A DNA stretch of 64,000 nucleotides, from positions 1 through 64,000 of the forward strand of contig NZ_JAAEAA010000013.1 of the NCBI RefSeq assembly GCF_010119545.1. The letters are read 5' to 3'. Position numbers and translations under genes: made by a program. How positions within the stretch are numbered: position 1 is the first letter of the stretch; the number at the start of each line of letters is the position of its first letter. Source of the DNA: Pontibacter fetidus (GTDB lineage Bacteria; Bacteroidota; Bacteroidia; Cytophagales; Hymenobacteraceae). Of this stretch, positions 26,916-36,591 are shown piece after piece. The notes under the pieces were generated by a model that was not told the DNA's origin, made no database searches, and saw nothing but the letters and a program-made list of their open reading frames with translations.

Positions 26916-27677
26916 CTAACTATCCAGCCAGGTTTTAAATGGTTGTACTTTTTCCCGGCTTACCACTACTTCTGTCGGGGCGGGGTGCGTAAGTTCCAGT
27001 TTCAGGCGGCTATTGCTCCAGGCAACTATAGTTTGTACCGCTTTTATGCTTACCAGGTAGCCACGGTTCACCCGGAAGTAATGTGCAGGGCTTACAAGCT
27101 GCTCCAGTTGATCCATGGTGTAATCTATCGTGTACCGTTTACCTAGTATAGTTTGCAGAAAAGTGCCTTTTTCGTAACTATAAAAGTATTCCACATCCTC
27201 TACGGGAATCATGTGCAGGTGCTCGCCCATTTTTACCACGAAGCGGTTTTTGTAGCTCCTGTTGCCGTCTTTTAATAGCTGCATGGCCTGTTCTAGGGTA
27301 CCTAAGCCTGGCGTAGTGGCGGGCTTCAATTTCCTGAATTTCTCCAGCGCAGCCTTCAGTTCGTCCTCATCTATGGGCTTTAGCAGGTAATCGATGCTGT
27401 TAACTTTAAAAGCCCGCACGGCATAGGCATCATAAGCCGTAGTAAAAATAACCGGTACTTCTACTGGCACTTGTTCAAATATCTCAAAGCTTAAGCCATC
27501 AGCAAGTTGTATGTCCATAAAGATCAGGTCGAGCTGGGGTTTGAGTTTGAGCAACTCTACTGTTTTGCGTACGGACGGCGCGGTGGCAACAAGTTCTATT
27601 GTGGCATCGGCTTGTTGCAACAGGTTGGCCAGGCGCTCAGTAGCCAGTTTTTCATCTTCTACGATCAGTACCCGCAT
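26916..27677 (-). CDS. LytTR-family response regulator
   Basis: 253 residues. Receiver domain 1-120 with acidic pair E7-D8 and phospho-acceptor Asp55 (LIFMDIQLADG), switch Thr in FTTAYD, and Lys in YLLKPID. LytTR DNA-binding domain about 150-253 (GEHLHMIPVEDVEYFYSYEKGTFLQT...YFRVNRGYLVSIKAVQTI). It is fed by the sensor kinase immediately upstream: the kinase stop and this ATG overlap as TGATG, so the two are translationally coupled. Target genes are unknown; the exported protein downstream is a candidate. Confidence 0.93.
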   Translation of the reverse strand: MRVLIVEDEKLATERLANLLQQADATIELVATAPSVRKTVELLKLKPQLDLIFMDIQLADGLSFEIFEQVPVEVPVIFTTAYDAYAVRAFKVNSIDYLLKPIDEDELKAALEKFRKLKPATTPGLGTLEQAMQLLKDGNRSYKNRFVVKMGEHLHMIPVEDVEYFYSYEKGTFLQTILGKRYTIDYTMDQLEQLVSPAHYFRVNRGYLVSIKAVQTIVAWSNSRLKLELTHPAPTEVVVSREKVQPFKTWLDS

Positions 27678-28771
27678 CAGGCTTTAATGTGTAAAATGGG
27701 CAGTTTAACTATAAATTCACGCTCGGTTGGCTGCACCAGCACCGGCTTATCGGTAAGGTAACTATAGCGTGCTTTCAGGTTGGCCAGGCCAGTGTTGGTC
27801 GAATCTTCATCGCGGGTACGGCGCTCCTGCAGGTTGTTTTGCACTACTATGTACTCATTCTGCAGGTATAACTGTATGCGCAGCGGCTGCTCTTCTAAAG
27901 CCACGTTGTGTTTTATAGCATTCTCTACCAGCATCTGCAGCCCAAGTGGCACCACCATTAAAATGTTATCCTGTGGCAGGTCATTTTGCAGGTATAGCGC
28001 CTCGCCGAGACGTATCTTTTGCAGGTAAATATAAGATTCCAGAAAGCCCAGCTCTTCGGTTAGCGACACTACTTCTTTCTGGCGGCTGTCCAATACGTAG
28101 CGGTATACTTCTGATAGCTTCCGGATAAATTTTACGGCCAGTTTCTGGTCGGTTTCTACCAGGCTGGTGAGCGCGTTCAGGCTGTTAAACAAAAAGTGCG
28201 GGTTTACCTGTGCCTTTAACGATTCGTACTGCGAGGCGATGCTTTCTTTCTGAAGCCGTTCGGCATTAATGGCCGTTTGCCGCCAGCCCAGCAAAAAAGA
28301 GCGGCTGTGCCCGAACATGGATATAAAAAAGGTAATAACAAGCGGGCCTATTACCATGCTCTGCCAGTCCTGTTGGGTAAAATGCTGGAAACTATAGCCC
28401 CGGATAGAAAGGAAAATGGCATTAAGCAAAATCACCACAATACCCGACACCACTATAGTACCGATAATGCTAACCAGCAGGCGTTTGGCCGGATTGTTAA
28501 ACCAGGGCATGTAAGCATCCAGCACGTTGGTCAGGCGCTCGTTTACCTGCCATAACGATGCAAACATGGCCACCGAAAACCCGAAGCTCACCAGCAGCCG
28601 GCTCAACCTAAACTCAAAACACTGCGGGCACCCGATAAACATTACTACCAGCGAGGCCACCAGCAAAATAGCCAGTTGCTTCAGTAACTTACGGATGTGT
28701 TTCTTCCCCGATTTTTTGTCTGGTTGCGCTTTAGCTGGCATAGCTGGTGCAGGAGGTGTTGTTCGTGGCAT
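27677..28771 (-). CDS. LytS-type sensor histidine kinase
   Basis: 364 residues. After a basic N-terminus rich in P/A/K come four to five membrane segments (about 30-165), then a coiled segment (RLQKESIASQYESLKAQ) and the His_kinase (PF06580) domain with phospho-acceptor His in QVNPHFLFNSLNAL. The ATP-binding part has LVENAIKHNVAL (N box) and NTGLANLKARY (G box). No extracellular sensor domain is present, so the stimulus is probably sensed within the membrane. Coupled by TGATG to the response regulator. Confidence 0.93.
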   Translation of the reverse strand: MPRTTPPAPAMPAKAQPDKKSGKKHIRKLLKQLAILLVASLVVMFIGCPQCFEFRLSRLLVSFGFSVAMFASLWQVNERLTNVLDAYMPWFNNPAKRLLVSIIGTIVVSGIVVILLNAIFLSIRGYSFQHFTQQDWQSMVIGPLVITFFISMFGHSRSFLLGWRQTAINAERLQKESIASQYESLKAQVNPHFLFNSLNALTSLVETDQKLAVKFIRKLSEVYRYVLDSRQKEVVSLTEELGFLESYIYLQKIRLGEALYLQNDLPQDNILMVVPLGLQMLVENAIKHNVALEEQPLRIQLYLQNEYIVVQNNLQERRTRDEDSTNTGLANLKARYSYLTDKPVLVQPTEREFIVKLPILHIKA

Positions 28772-28857
28772 TTAAACTGGCTTAAGTTACAGCTTTTGTA
28801 TGGCTTCTGCTATAGTTGTAGCTGTAAGGCTATAGTTTCCGGAAATGTAAAGATGCG

Positions 28858-29499
28858 TTAGTTACACTTGGCAAGCAGGCTTTCAGCAGCTTTCTGGCCC
28901 CAGTGTGGTGCAATGGCAGAAGCAGGTTTTGCCTGGCTATACTTTGCTTTGGCGGTTGTTAAGTAAGGTTTTGCTGCTTCGGGGCCGCCGCCAAACATGG
29001 CAGGGGTGTTAAATTTGGTAGAGCCCAGCATAAAATAAGCTCTCGGGTTGTCGGGGTTAAGGGCTTTGGCTTTTTCAAAGTTCTCTATGGCCAGGCCGCT
29101 ATACTTCATACCGCGCAGCATCGGCGATACACTGATGCGCATTAAGTGCACATACCCCTGCAGCACATACAGCTCCGATTCCTTTGGTACCAATTTAAAC
29201 GCATTATCTAAGTGTTGTTGCGCCTTATCCAGTAGCTGGTCTTTTTTGTCGCCGTCCGTCTCATCATCGCTCATATTAATGTAAGTTAGGGTGGCATAGT
29301 AAGCAGGTAACCACTCGTTGGGTTCGGCAGCGGCAATACGCTCAAATTTATTTACTACCTGCTGGTATTCCTGTACAGTTTTGGCATTGCGCATACTTTC
29401 CAGGTTCTGGCCAATGGCTGCTTCGTAGTTGCCCTTCTGCGCAAATGTGTTTAAAGCTAAAAGTATAGCCGTAACAATAAGTAAAATCTGCTTTTTCAT
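28858..29499 (-). CDS. Exported TPR-like protein
   Basis: 213 residues with a signal peptide (MKKQILLIVTAILLALNTFAQ). Helical repeats fit TPR/sel1-type units: AAAEPNEWLPAYYATLTYIN, AQQHLDNAFKLVPKESELYVLQGY, FEKAKALNPDNPRAYFMLGST. Likely periplasmic and used for protein contacts. It lies upstream of the LytS/LytTR pair and downstream of the TonB-dependent receptor on the same strand, with about 100 bp on each side. The partner is unknown. Confidence 0.75.
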   Translation of the reverse strand: MKKQILLIVTAILLALNTFAQKGNYEAAIGQNLESMRNAKTVQEYQQVVNKFERIAAAEPNEWLPAYYATLTYINMSDDETDGDKKDQLLDKAQQHLDNAFKLVPKESELYVLQGYVHLMRISVSPMLRGMKYSGLAIENFEKAKALNPDNPRAYFMLGSTKFNTPAMFGGGPEAAKPYLTTAKAKYSQAKPASAIAPHWGQKAAESLLAKCN

Positions 29500-29601
29500 G
29501 GTTGTTATAGTTTATAATTTACAGTTGATGATCTATAGTTGATAATGTTGAAGTTCTACTCCCAGACTTTCTAACTCTCTAACTTTTTAACTTTCTAACT
29601 T

Positions 29602-31767
29602 CTAATGGTGTATGCCGTTGCCACCGAAGTTGATGAACACGCCGGCGAACAGGAAGTGCCTGGATGGCGGCTCTACTGCAAGGCTGCTATAGTTGCCCGC
29701 TTCGTCAGGGGTAGCAGCATAGCGGTAGCTGTACACATGGTTGTTGCCCAGCAGGTTTGTTGCCGATACATAAATTATCGTAAAATTTCCCCGCAGGCTG
29801 GTCAGGTAACTAATGTTCAGGCTGAGGTCGTTATAGGTTGGCGTGCGGTTTTGGTTAAAGCCTTCGTGGTTCGGGTTGTGGTAAGGGCGGCCGCTGGCAA
29901 AAGAGTAGGTAGCCCCCACTTGTGTCTGTAGCTTCGGGATGAAGTGTTTGTAAACGATACTCAGGTTATGTTTTGATGCAAATGTTGGTACAGCCTGCTG
30001 CGGGTAATCCTTATAGTTGCGACGCGTATCCAGCAGCGAGTACGAGATCCAGTAATCTGCATATTTAAAGGTTTTTCGGTCTCTCCAGAACACATCTATA
30101 CCTTGTGCATAACCGGAGCCGCTGTTGTTATAGCTGCCTGGCAAGTAGGGCTGTTCGGGGTTATACTTTACCAGGTTATCATACTTTTTATAATAGCCTT
30201 CTACCCTGAAAGTGCGGTTATCTTTCTGGCGCTGGTAGTTCAGGATGTAATGTGTGGCGCTTTCAGAACGTAACTTATCTGTAATCTTCAGAAACTGTGC
30301 TTCAGGTAACTGGTAAAACTTTCCGTAAGCTGCCGATATCTGCCCATGTGCATCGGTTTTATAAGCCAGCGAAATGCGTGGCGCAGCATTTATACTTTCC
30401 AGTGCCGAAGCGTTTTCTGCCCGAACACCGACCCGCGCTACCAGTTTTTTACTGATATACCAGTCAGCTTCAGTAAATACAGCGCTAAAGTAATTTGTGA
30501 AATCAGCAAGTATAGTTTCGTGGGCAGGGCTTTCAGAATAATGCTGGCTATAGTTTCGGGCTGATAGTTCGGTACCTACTTTTAGCCACAGCGGGTCTGC
30601 CAGTTGGTGTTCCAGCATTAGTTTACCTTGGGTTGCCTGGTCTGTGTCTTTAATATTCTGGGAATCTGCAACTATAACATCAGTATTGGCACTATAGCTG
30701 AGGCCGGTATATAAGGTCCATTTTTCGGTCAGGGCATTCTGGTAAGTGGCGTTGCTGTAAAAGTTGCGGTTGTTTAACCGGATGTGGCTGCTGCCGTCAG
30801 GTGTACGTTGGTTCAGCTCAAAACCTGATGCACTATAGCTGCTGTACGCTTTTAGCATTCCGCCGTTTCTGGTCTGGTGCCGGAGTATAGCTGAGCCGCC
30901 TTTGCTTTCAGGGGCATGCAGCCAATCTATGTTTTGTTTGATAAGGGAAGTGTAAGGAGCTAGGTTAGTATAGTCGGCAGTTAGAGCCAGCGATGTGTTC
31001 TCCCAGCGTTTTGTATGCGATGCGCCCAGGCCTACCGACATTATAGAAATTCCGGTCTCTGTTTTCTCTGGCAGGCCGTTGGTTTTGAGCAGCAGCGCCG
31101 ACGAAAGTGCCTGCCCATACTCCGCAGAATAGCCACCCGAGCTAAAGGTAGTGCCACTGAACATAAAAGGGGAAAAGCGGCCACGCGCAGGCAAATCCGG
31201 CACCGACGAGTTGTACGGTTTCTGTACTTTCAGGCCATCTATAAAGGTCTGGGTTTCGTGACTGTCGCCTCCGCGCACAAACAGCTTCCCGTCTTCGCCT
31301 ACGCGCTGTGCTCCGGGCAGGGTATTAATGGCAGGGTAAATATCGGCAGTAGCACCGGCGGTAGTAGCAATATCCAGGGAACTCAGAATGGTGCTGCGTT
31401 TCTCGTCTCCGGCCTCAAAAGCACCGGCTGTTATAGTTACTGCGTTCAGTTGGTTAAATTTCTCTTTCAGTTTAAAAGTTATAGTTGGGGCAGCAGCGGG
31501 TATAGTTATAGTTTGCTCCTGGGTTTCGTAGCCTAAAAAGCTGGCAACTATAGTTTGCGTGCCGGTAGCTGTTGTCTTAAAACTAAACCTGCCATCTGCA
31601 CCCGTAGAGGCGCCATCGTAACTGTTCTTTATATACACATTTACACCGGCTATCGGCTCTCCTTTGGCGTCCAGCACGTTGCCGCTTATAGTGTGTTGCT
31701 GTTGTGCCAGTGCCTGCCAGGAGGTAAGGCAAATTAAGATCAGAAAACATGTGTATAGCTTTTTCAT
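29602..31767 (-). CDS. TonB-dependent receptor
   Basis: 721 residues. Signal peptide (...SWQALAQ), an N-terminal CarboxypepD_reg-like domain (about 25-105; ISGNVLDAKGEPIAGVNVYI), a plug (about 110-230; GAQRVGEDGKLFVRGGD then ETQTFIDGLKV), then a 22-strand barrel ending in ...HFLFAGVFINFGGNGIHH. Such receptors import siderophores, vitamins or glycans using TonB energy. No SusD partner is adjacent, so this is not a polysaccharide-utilisation locus. The C-terminal NGIHH is unusual, because most barrels end in an aromatic residue. Residues TIV near 70 are encoded by AACTATAGTT (31546). Confidence 0.92.
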   Translation of the reverse strand: MKKLYTCFLILICLTSWQALAQQQHTISGNVLDAKGEPIAGVNVYIKNSYDGASTGADGRFSFKTTATGTQTIVASFLGYETQEQTITIPAAAPTITFKLKEKFNQLNAVTITAGAFEAGDEKRSTILSSLDIATTAGATADIYPAINTLPGAQRVGEDGKLFVRGGDSHETQTFIDGLKVQKPYNSSVPDLPARGRFSPFMFSGTTFSSGGYSAEYGQALSSALLLKTNGLPEKTETGISIMSVGLGASHTKRWENTSLALTADYTNLAPYTSLIKQNIDWLHAPESKGGSAILRHQTRNGGMLKAYSSYSASGFELNQRTPDGSSHIRLNNRNFYSNATYQNALTEKWTLYTGLSYSANTDVIVADSQNIKDTDQATQGKLMLEHQLADPLWLKVGTELSARNYSQHYSESPAHETILADFTNYFSAVFTEADWYISKKLVARVGVRAENASALESINAAPRISLAYKTDAHGQISAAYGKFYQLPEAQFLKITDKLRSESATHYILNYQRQKDNRTFRVEGYYKKYDNLVKYNPEQPYLPGSYNNSGSGYAQGIDVFWRDRKTFKYADYWISYSLLDTRRNYKDYPQQAVPTFASKHNLSIVYKHFIPKLQTQVGATYSFASGRPYHNPNHEGFNQNRTPTYNDLSLNISYLTSLRGNFTIIYVSATNLLGNNHVYSYRYAATPDEAGNYSSLAVEPPSRHFLFAGVFINFGGNGIHH

Positions 31768-32048
31768 AGCCGCTGTGTTTTAAACTTCAAACCAAAGATG
31801 CACCGACGCACAGCCCCTTAAAATTTAAACCTGATGAACTGTAGAATAGGGCAGATGAAGTGTAGAAAGCGGTGGTTAAAACTTATAATATATACCTGCC
31901 TTCAGCGTTTAATTACCTATAGTTTAGGCGCTGGTGTTACCGGGCAGTAACAACAAATCAGCAAGAAAGGAAGTATACGTTGTTCCGGCATGTTACAGAA
32001 CTGCCATACAAACCATTTTTCATCTCTTTTAAACCAATCCGGAATTTT

Positions 32049-32582
32049 ATGAATATGATCAAGAATAAACTGAAAGGGCTTGCTGTGGCTGTACTTATAG
32101 TTGGTGCAGGTACTGTTACCAACACTGCTTTTGCACAAAAGAAAAAACAACAAACACCGCCTGTTCAGCCTAAGACAGAGCAGATTACCCCGCAAACTAC
32201 CCCAACCAGTGCCTTCACCGATGCAGACCTGAAACAGTTTGCCCAGGCCAACGGACGTTTAATGGTTGTACAGAAAGAAGGCGAAAAAGCGATGCTGGCT
32301 ATACTTGCCGAAGAAAAACTGAGTGTAGAGAAATTTACAGAAATGGCAAAAGCGCATCAGCAACAGAAAATAAACGAGGTAAAAGCCACCCCCGAAGAGT
32401 TTGCAGCCTTTAATAAATCGGCGCAGCGCATGATGGCCCTGCAGCCAACTATGGAGCAGGACATGGAAAAAGCAATTGTAAAAGATGGCTTGACCGTAGA
32501 AAAGTATGAACAGATCATGTTAGCCTTTAAGCAGGACCCAGCGGTGCAGGCCAAAGTGCAGCAACTGATGGAACAGAAATAA
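32049..32582 (+). CDS. Exported DUF4168 protein
   Basis: 177 residues from the ATG at 32049 (MNMIKNKLKGLAVAVLIVGAG; signal cut after AFAQ). An upstream in-frame start would add 23 residues before the signal peptide and is unlikely. The mature part has a linker rich in K/Q/P/T and then a DUF4168 domain of two similar halves: FTDADLKQFAQANGRLMVVQ...LSVEKFTEMAKAHQQ and EEFAAFNKSAQRMMALQPTM...LTVEKYEQIMLAFKQD. Periplasmic; function unknown. Ends in a strong bidirectional terminator. Confidence 0.85.
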   Translation: MNMIKNKLKGLAVAVLIVGAGTVTNTAFAQKKKQQTPPVQPKTEQITPQTTPTSAFTDADLKQFAQANGRLMVVQKEGEKAMLAILAEEKLSVEKFTEMAKAHQQQKINEVKATPEEFAAFNKSAQRMMALQPTMEQDMEKAIVKDGLTVEKYEQIMLAFKQDPAVQAKVQQLMEQK

Positions 32583-32601
32583 CGATACTTATAGGTCCTA
32601 A

Positions 32602-32635
32602 AAAAAGCGCTGCTCCGAAACGGGCAGCGCTTTTT
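32602..32635. terminator. Bidirectional terminator between convergent genes
   Basis: AAAAAGCGCTGC (32602-32613) pairs perfectly with GCAGCGCTTTTT (32624-32635). Confidence 0.92.
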
Positions 32636-32657
32636 GCTTGTATTCTCGTGTCTTTAT

Positions 32658-34190
32658 TTACTCTGCGGCAAACTCCATTATTTTAAAAGTTCTGGTTTTG
32701 CGGTCGTAGTAGCCATAGTGCAGTTTGTTGCCGTAGCGGTACACCGTTTTATAGTCAGGCTCCGATTTCAGTTCCTGCTCATACTTGTCCACTTTGTCCT
32801 GCAATACTTCTTTTTCGCCGTTGGTAGCTTTTGCCAGGGTATTATTATCCAGTACCGCTCTAAAATATGTGCTCACGCCCGGGCCACTAAAACGGCTGCC
32901 ACTTTGCCCGTAAGGGTCGTAAAAGTAACGGCTATAGTATGGCGAGTTCAGGTAATAGCTCGGTATGTTATAAGCCGGCACCCAACGACCCGGTATCAGC
33001 ATCAGGCCACGCGACGTGCGGTAATACTGGTCTGGTGTGCGCACCAAACGGCCCATGTCAGAAGCCGAGTTCCGTTCGGTTGGCGGGTCGTAAGAACCAA
33101 TCGTTAATTGCAGTGTGCTATCCGTAAAAGAGTTTACTGTGATGGCCGGTATACCCTCTGCCAGTTTCTTCATTACTTTGGATGTCTGCTTTACAGTATC
33201 CACATCAGATTTAAACAAGCCTCCTGTGCCACGCTGGTAAACCGGAGTAGCCTTAATCGCGATTTCCTGCTCACCGCTAAAAGTATAGGTTTTTATCGGC
33301 TGCAAATCCTTAAAGTTATAAGCTGTCAGGTTCAGTTTGTCGCGGTCCAGTTGCAACCTGAACAGCGTATCCCGGAAAAGGAAAGAATTAAACTCCGGGT
33401 CGTTGCGTTGCGGCAAGGCTGGCAGCGTACTATAGTTCGATTTACCGGTTTCCCAGTCCAGCGCCAGTACCTCGGTAGTCGCCTGGTTTTTTGCACCTTT
33501 CAACTCGTAGCCATCAAATATCATGTAAATGTCGCCGTTGCGGGTATATATCTTTCCGCTATGGTAACCAGCCAATACAGTTTGCTCCATATCCGGGTGT
33601 ACATATACCAGGTCCATCAGGCGGGTATCTTTGGCGCGTGTGTCGGGCAGGTTTGGCTCAAATATCTTTCGCTCCATTTTTGCTAAGCCCTCCGGCGAGT
33701 CGTTGCTGCGGTACAAATGCAGGCGGTCTTTTTTGTCGGTATATAGCATGTAAAAATGGTCGTCGTCGCCGAAGCCACCCACAAAGTAAGTGTTACGCTC
33801 CAGTTGCAGCTCTACATCCTGCAGGCTTTTAAAGGCACCGGTCTTTCGGTTAATGGCAAATGGACGCACATAATCGCGGCGGCCCTGCTCAAAGCGGCTA
33901 TAGAAAACAAAGTCAGTGTCGGTTACACGGGTACCAAGTACCTGCGGGTCGTTGTTCCAGCGGTATGGTATTTCGTGTCGGGCCAAAACGGCTCCGGTAG
34001 GGGAAAGCAATGTGAAATATAGTTTGCTGTTCTGATAAAAGTATAAACAAACATTTCCATTATCGTCGGCTACGGAAACCAGATCTTCTGGCTGGCGCAG
34101 CGGCAGCTCCACATTAGCAAACTCACGCTGGGCACTGGCCACTTGCACAAAGCCTACAAACAGGAGCAGGGTTAGGATGAATTTATGCAT
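32658..34190 (-). CDS. Exported protein of unknown function
   Basis: 510 residues with a signal peptide (MHKFILTLLLFVGFVQVASA). The sequence consists of repeated short beta-strand blocks with D-x-N/D-G turns (VSVADDNGNVCLYFYQNSKL, YMLYTDKKDRLHLYRSNDSP, NGDIYMIFDGYEL), suggesting a beta-propeller. A Y/S/P-rich stretch (SYYLNSPYYSRYFYDPYGQS) and a coiled Glu/Lys-rich segment (EKEVLQDKVDKYEQELKSE) follow near residue 430. No enzymatic motif or named family is recognised. Monocistronic, with repeat DNA upstream. Confidence 0.65.
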   Translation of the reverse strand: MHKFILTLLLFVGFVQVASAQREFANVELPLRQPEDLVSVADDNGNVCLYFYQNSKLYFTLLSPTGAVLARHEIPYRWNNDPQVLGTRVTDTDFVFYSRFEQGRRDYVRPFAINRKTGAFKSLQDVELQLERNTYFVGGFGDDDHFYMLYTDKKDRLHLYRSNDSPEGLAKMERKIFEPNLPDTRAKDTRLMDLVYVHPDMEQTVLAGYHSGKIYTRNGDIYMIFDGYELKGAKNQATTEVLALDWETGKSNYSTLPALPQRNDPEFNSFLFRDTLFRLQLDRDKLNLTAYNFKDLQPIKTYTFSGEQEIAIKATPVYQRGTGGLFKSDVDTVKQTSKVMKKLAEGIPAITVNSFTDSTLQLTIGSYDPPTERNSASDMGRLVRTPDQYYRTSRGLMLIPGRWVPAYNIPSYYLNSPYYSRYFYDPYGQSGSRFSGPGVSTYFRAVLDNNTLAKATNGEKEVLQDKVDKYEQELKSEPDYKTVYRYGNKLHYGYYDRKTRTFKIMEFAAE

Positions 34191-34369
34191 AGTTTAATAT
34201 ACGATTTATGAAGTATAACTAGCAAATTTCCAGCCAGAAGTAGTGAGTTTAGGGATAAATTTATAGTTGTTGTTTTGAGGCTTGTCGCTAATTATGAGTT
34301 CTATAGTTTGGGTTTTTTCCAATCGCAAAGCCGACGTAATGGTATAACGTCGGTACAATCGATTGATAG

Positions 34370-34820
34370 CTTTCTTGTGCAATGCCTGTAACTATAGAAC
34401 TATAAAGCCGAATTATAGCAAAGGCCAAATTCCCCTCTTGAGAGGGGCAGGGGTGTGTTATAGTAAAGGCCTAACGCATCTTTCCACAAGATCCTTCCAG
34501 GATGACAGGGAAAGCAGTAAGTGGAAATTCTCCTCCTTAGACTACCGAGAAGCGAGTTCGAAGGTAGCGAGCGGAGCTCTGAGGGGTAAGGGTGGTTGGA
34601 TAAACCTGTAACTATAGAACTATAGCCAGCGCCTTCGCCATGCCTGTCCCTGTCGGGCCAGTTGCATCTGGAGATACAACATTATCCTAAGTCACGAGTC
34701 TGGAGACTCGCGCCAGCATTACTAACTATAAAACTCTAATTTTATATAAACTCCCTCTCCTGTTTTTAGGAGAGGGCTGGGGTGAGGTTTAATCCTGCAA
34801 ATCCTGATTCAGACAAAAAC
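34370..34820. repeat. Mosaic intergenic repeat, copy R3 (shortened, with an extra hairpin module)
   Basis: No gene is seen in 34191-34879. It holds the CCCCTCTTGAGAGGGG/GTGTGTTATAG module, ACAAGATCCTTCCAGGATGA, the CTACCGAGAAGCGAG module, a CAGTTGCATCTGGAGATACA module followed by the hairpin GTCACGAGTCTGGAGACTCG (34691-34710), a CTCCCTCTCCTGTTTTTAGG hairpin and the tail AATCCTGATTCAGAC. The early GTCATTTCGACG, CTCACGGCCGGGAGG and 20-bp palindrome modules are missing. Confidence 0.8.
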
Positions 34821-34823
34821 AAA

Positions 34824-34856
34824 AACCGCCCGGCTACAATTTAGCCGGGCGGTTAA
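34824..34856 (-). terminator. Terminator after asnS
   Basis: Perfect 12-bp stem AACCGCCCGGCT (34824-34835) / AGCCGGGCGGTT (34843-34854), with a T-run on the minus strand. An AACTATAGTT copy lies between it and the stop codon. Confidence 0.92.
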
Positions 34857-34879
34857 CAACTATAAACTATAGTTTATGC

Positions 34880-36319
34880 TTAAAACTCTGCGTTCTGCGG
34901 TGTTCTTGGGAAAGGAATAACGTCGCGGATGTTACCCATACCGGTAACGAACTGCACCATACGCTCGAAACCAAGGCCAAAACCGGCGTGCGGACAGCCA
35001 CCGAAACGGCGGGTATCCAGATACCACCACAGGTCTTCTTCGTGTATGCCTACGCCTTTCATGCGCTCTACCAGTATATCCAGACGCTCCTCACGCTGCG
35101 AACCACCTACAATTTCGCCAATACCAGGAGCAAGTATATCCATCGCCGCTACGGTTTTGCCATCGTCGTTTAGGCGCATGTAGAAAGCTTTGATATCTTT
35201 CGGATAGTCGGTAACTATAACCGGCTTCTTGAAATGCTTCTCTACCAGGTAACGCTCGTGCTCGCTTTGCAGGTCGATACCCCACTTCACGTCGTACTGG
35301 AATTTCTTTTTTTTGTAATGGTTCGAGTTCAACAGAATATCAATTGCCTCAGTATAAGTTACGCGTTCGAAGTCGTTATTCACTACAAACTCCAGCTTCT
35401 CGAGCAAGGTCATTTCCTGACGCTCGTTCTGTGGCTTGGCTTTATCTTCTTCTGTTAAACGCTGGCCCAGAAACTCGATGTCTTCGCGGTTGTTTTCCAG
35501 TGCGTAACGGATAATGTACTTGATAAACTCTTCGGCCAGGTCGGCGTTCATTTTCAGGTCGTAGAAAGCCATTTCCGGCTCTATCATCCAGAACTCTGCC
35601 AGGTGGCGCGTGGTGTTGGAGTTTTCAGCTCTAAACGTTGGTCCGAACGTGTAAATGTCACTGAAAGCCATCGCTGCCAGTTCGCCTTCCAGCTGCCCGG
35701 ATACTGTCAGGTTAGTAGCCTTGCCGAAAAAGTCTTCTGTATAGTTTACCTGCCCGTCTTCTGTCTTAGGCGGGTTGATTGGGTCAAGTGTCGTTACTCT
35801 GAACATCTCACCGGCGCCTTCAGCATCCGAAGCAGTGATGATAGGCGTGTGCATGTACACAAAGCCTTTCTCGTTAAAGAACCTGTGTACAGCAAAAGCA
35901 AGTGTGTTACGCACTCTAAATACCGCGCCGAAGGTGTTGGTACGGAAACGCAAGTGTGCGATCTCACGCAAAAACTCCAGCGAGTGTGCTTTTTTCTGCA
36001 GCGGATATGCTTCCGGGTCAGCTTTGCCCAGTACTTCTATGGTTTTAGCCTGTACTTCAAACGCCTGGCCTTTACCCTGCGATGCTACCAGCTCACCAGA
36101 AATAGAAACGGCAGCACCGGTTGTAACGTCCTTCAGAGCCTCTTCGCTGAAATTATTGGCATCGGCTACAACCTGTATATTATTTATAGTAGAGCCGTCG
36201 TTAACGGCAATAAAGTTCACGTACTTATTTCCGCGCTTGGTGCGCACCCAACCTTTCAGCAGAACATCCTGGCCTGCCGCGGCGCCTGATAACAGGTCTT
36301 TGACTTTTGTGCGTTGCAT
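34880..36319 (-). CDS. asnS: Asparaginyl-tRNA synthetase
   Basis: 479 residues. N-terminal OB anticodon-binding domain (about 1-115; [25 protein letters not shown]), then the class II core with motif 2 [25 protein letters not shown] and motif 3 [29 protein letters not shown]. It charges tRNA-Asn with asparagine. The R-x-E-N-S-x-T-x-R-H-x-x-E-F-x-M-x-E pattern is that of AsnS rather than AspS. A TAnnTTTG-like box (36422-36429, minus strand) may be its promoter. Confidence 0.96.
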   Translation of the reverse strand: MQRTKVKDLLSGAAAGQDVLLKGWVRTKRGNKYVNFIAVNDGSTINNIQVVADANNFSEEALKDVTTGAAVSISGELVASQGKGQAFEVQAKTIEVLGKADPEAYPLQKKAHSLEFLREIAHLRFRTNTFGAVFRVRNTLAFAVHRFFNEKGFVYMHTPIITASDAEGAGEMFRVTTLDPINPPKTEDGQVNYTEDFFGKATNLTVSGQLEGELAAMAFSDIYTFGPTFRAENSNTTRHLAEFWMIEPEMAFYDLKMNADLAEEFIKYIIRYALENNREDIEFLGQRLTEEDKAKPQNERQEMTLLEKLEFVVNNDFERVTYTEAIDILLNSNHYKKKKFQYDVKWGIDLQSEHERYLVEKHFKKPVIVTDYPKDIKAFYMRLNDDGKTVAAMDILAPGIGEIVGGSQREERLDILVERMKGVGIHEEDLWWYLDTRRFGGCPHAGFGLGFERMVQFVTGMGNIRDVIPFPRTPQNAEF

Positions 36320-36520
36320 GTAACGTTGCTTTATAAAATTTAAATGTAGCCAACTATAAAGGTATAAAGAAAGACCGGAAATGTAGTGGCCCGCAAACTA
36401 TAGTTTATAGTTGGAAGTCTGCAAAGGTACAGCAGAAACTATAAAAATCGATAAACCTGGCGGCGTGGATGACTGTTACTAACAAAAAATGTGCTAAACC
36501 CACGAATTTTCAACCTTTTG

Positions 36521-36552
36521 TTGATATTGCGAGTAAAATTATTCTAAATTTG
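36521..36552 (+). promoter_or_regulatory. Candidate sigma-A-type promoter of rpoN
   Basis: TTG (36521-36523), a 21-bp spacer and TAAATTTG (36545-36552) fit the Bacteroidota TTTG / TAnnTTTG promoter. The leader to the rpoN ATG would be about 35 nt. Confidence 0.5.
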
Positions 36553-36591
36553 AAATACGGGGAACCGTTACTGATAACCAATTCTTAACCC

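Noticed and set aside
29602-31767. TonB-dependent receptor as part of a polysaccharide-utilisation locus
   Set aside because: No SusD, glycoside hydrolase or hybrid regulator gene is adjacent.
34363-34611. 82-codon frame in the repeat stretch upstream of the 510-residue protein gene
   Set aside because: It follows repeat modules, and the frame is broken in equivalent copies at 2461 and 39170.
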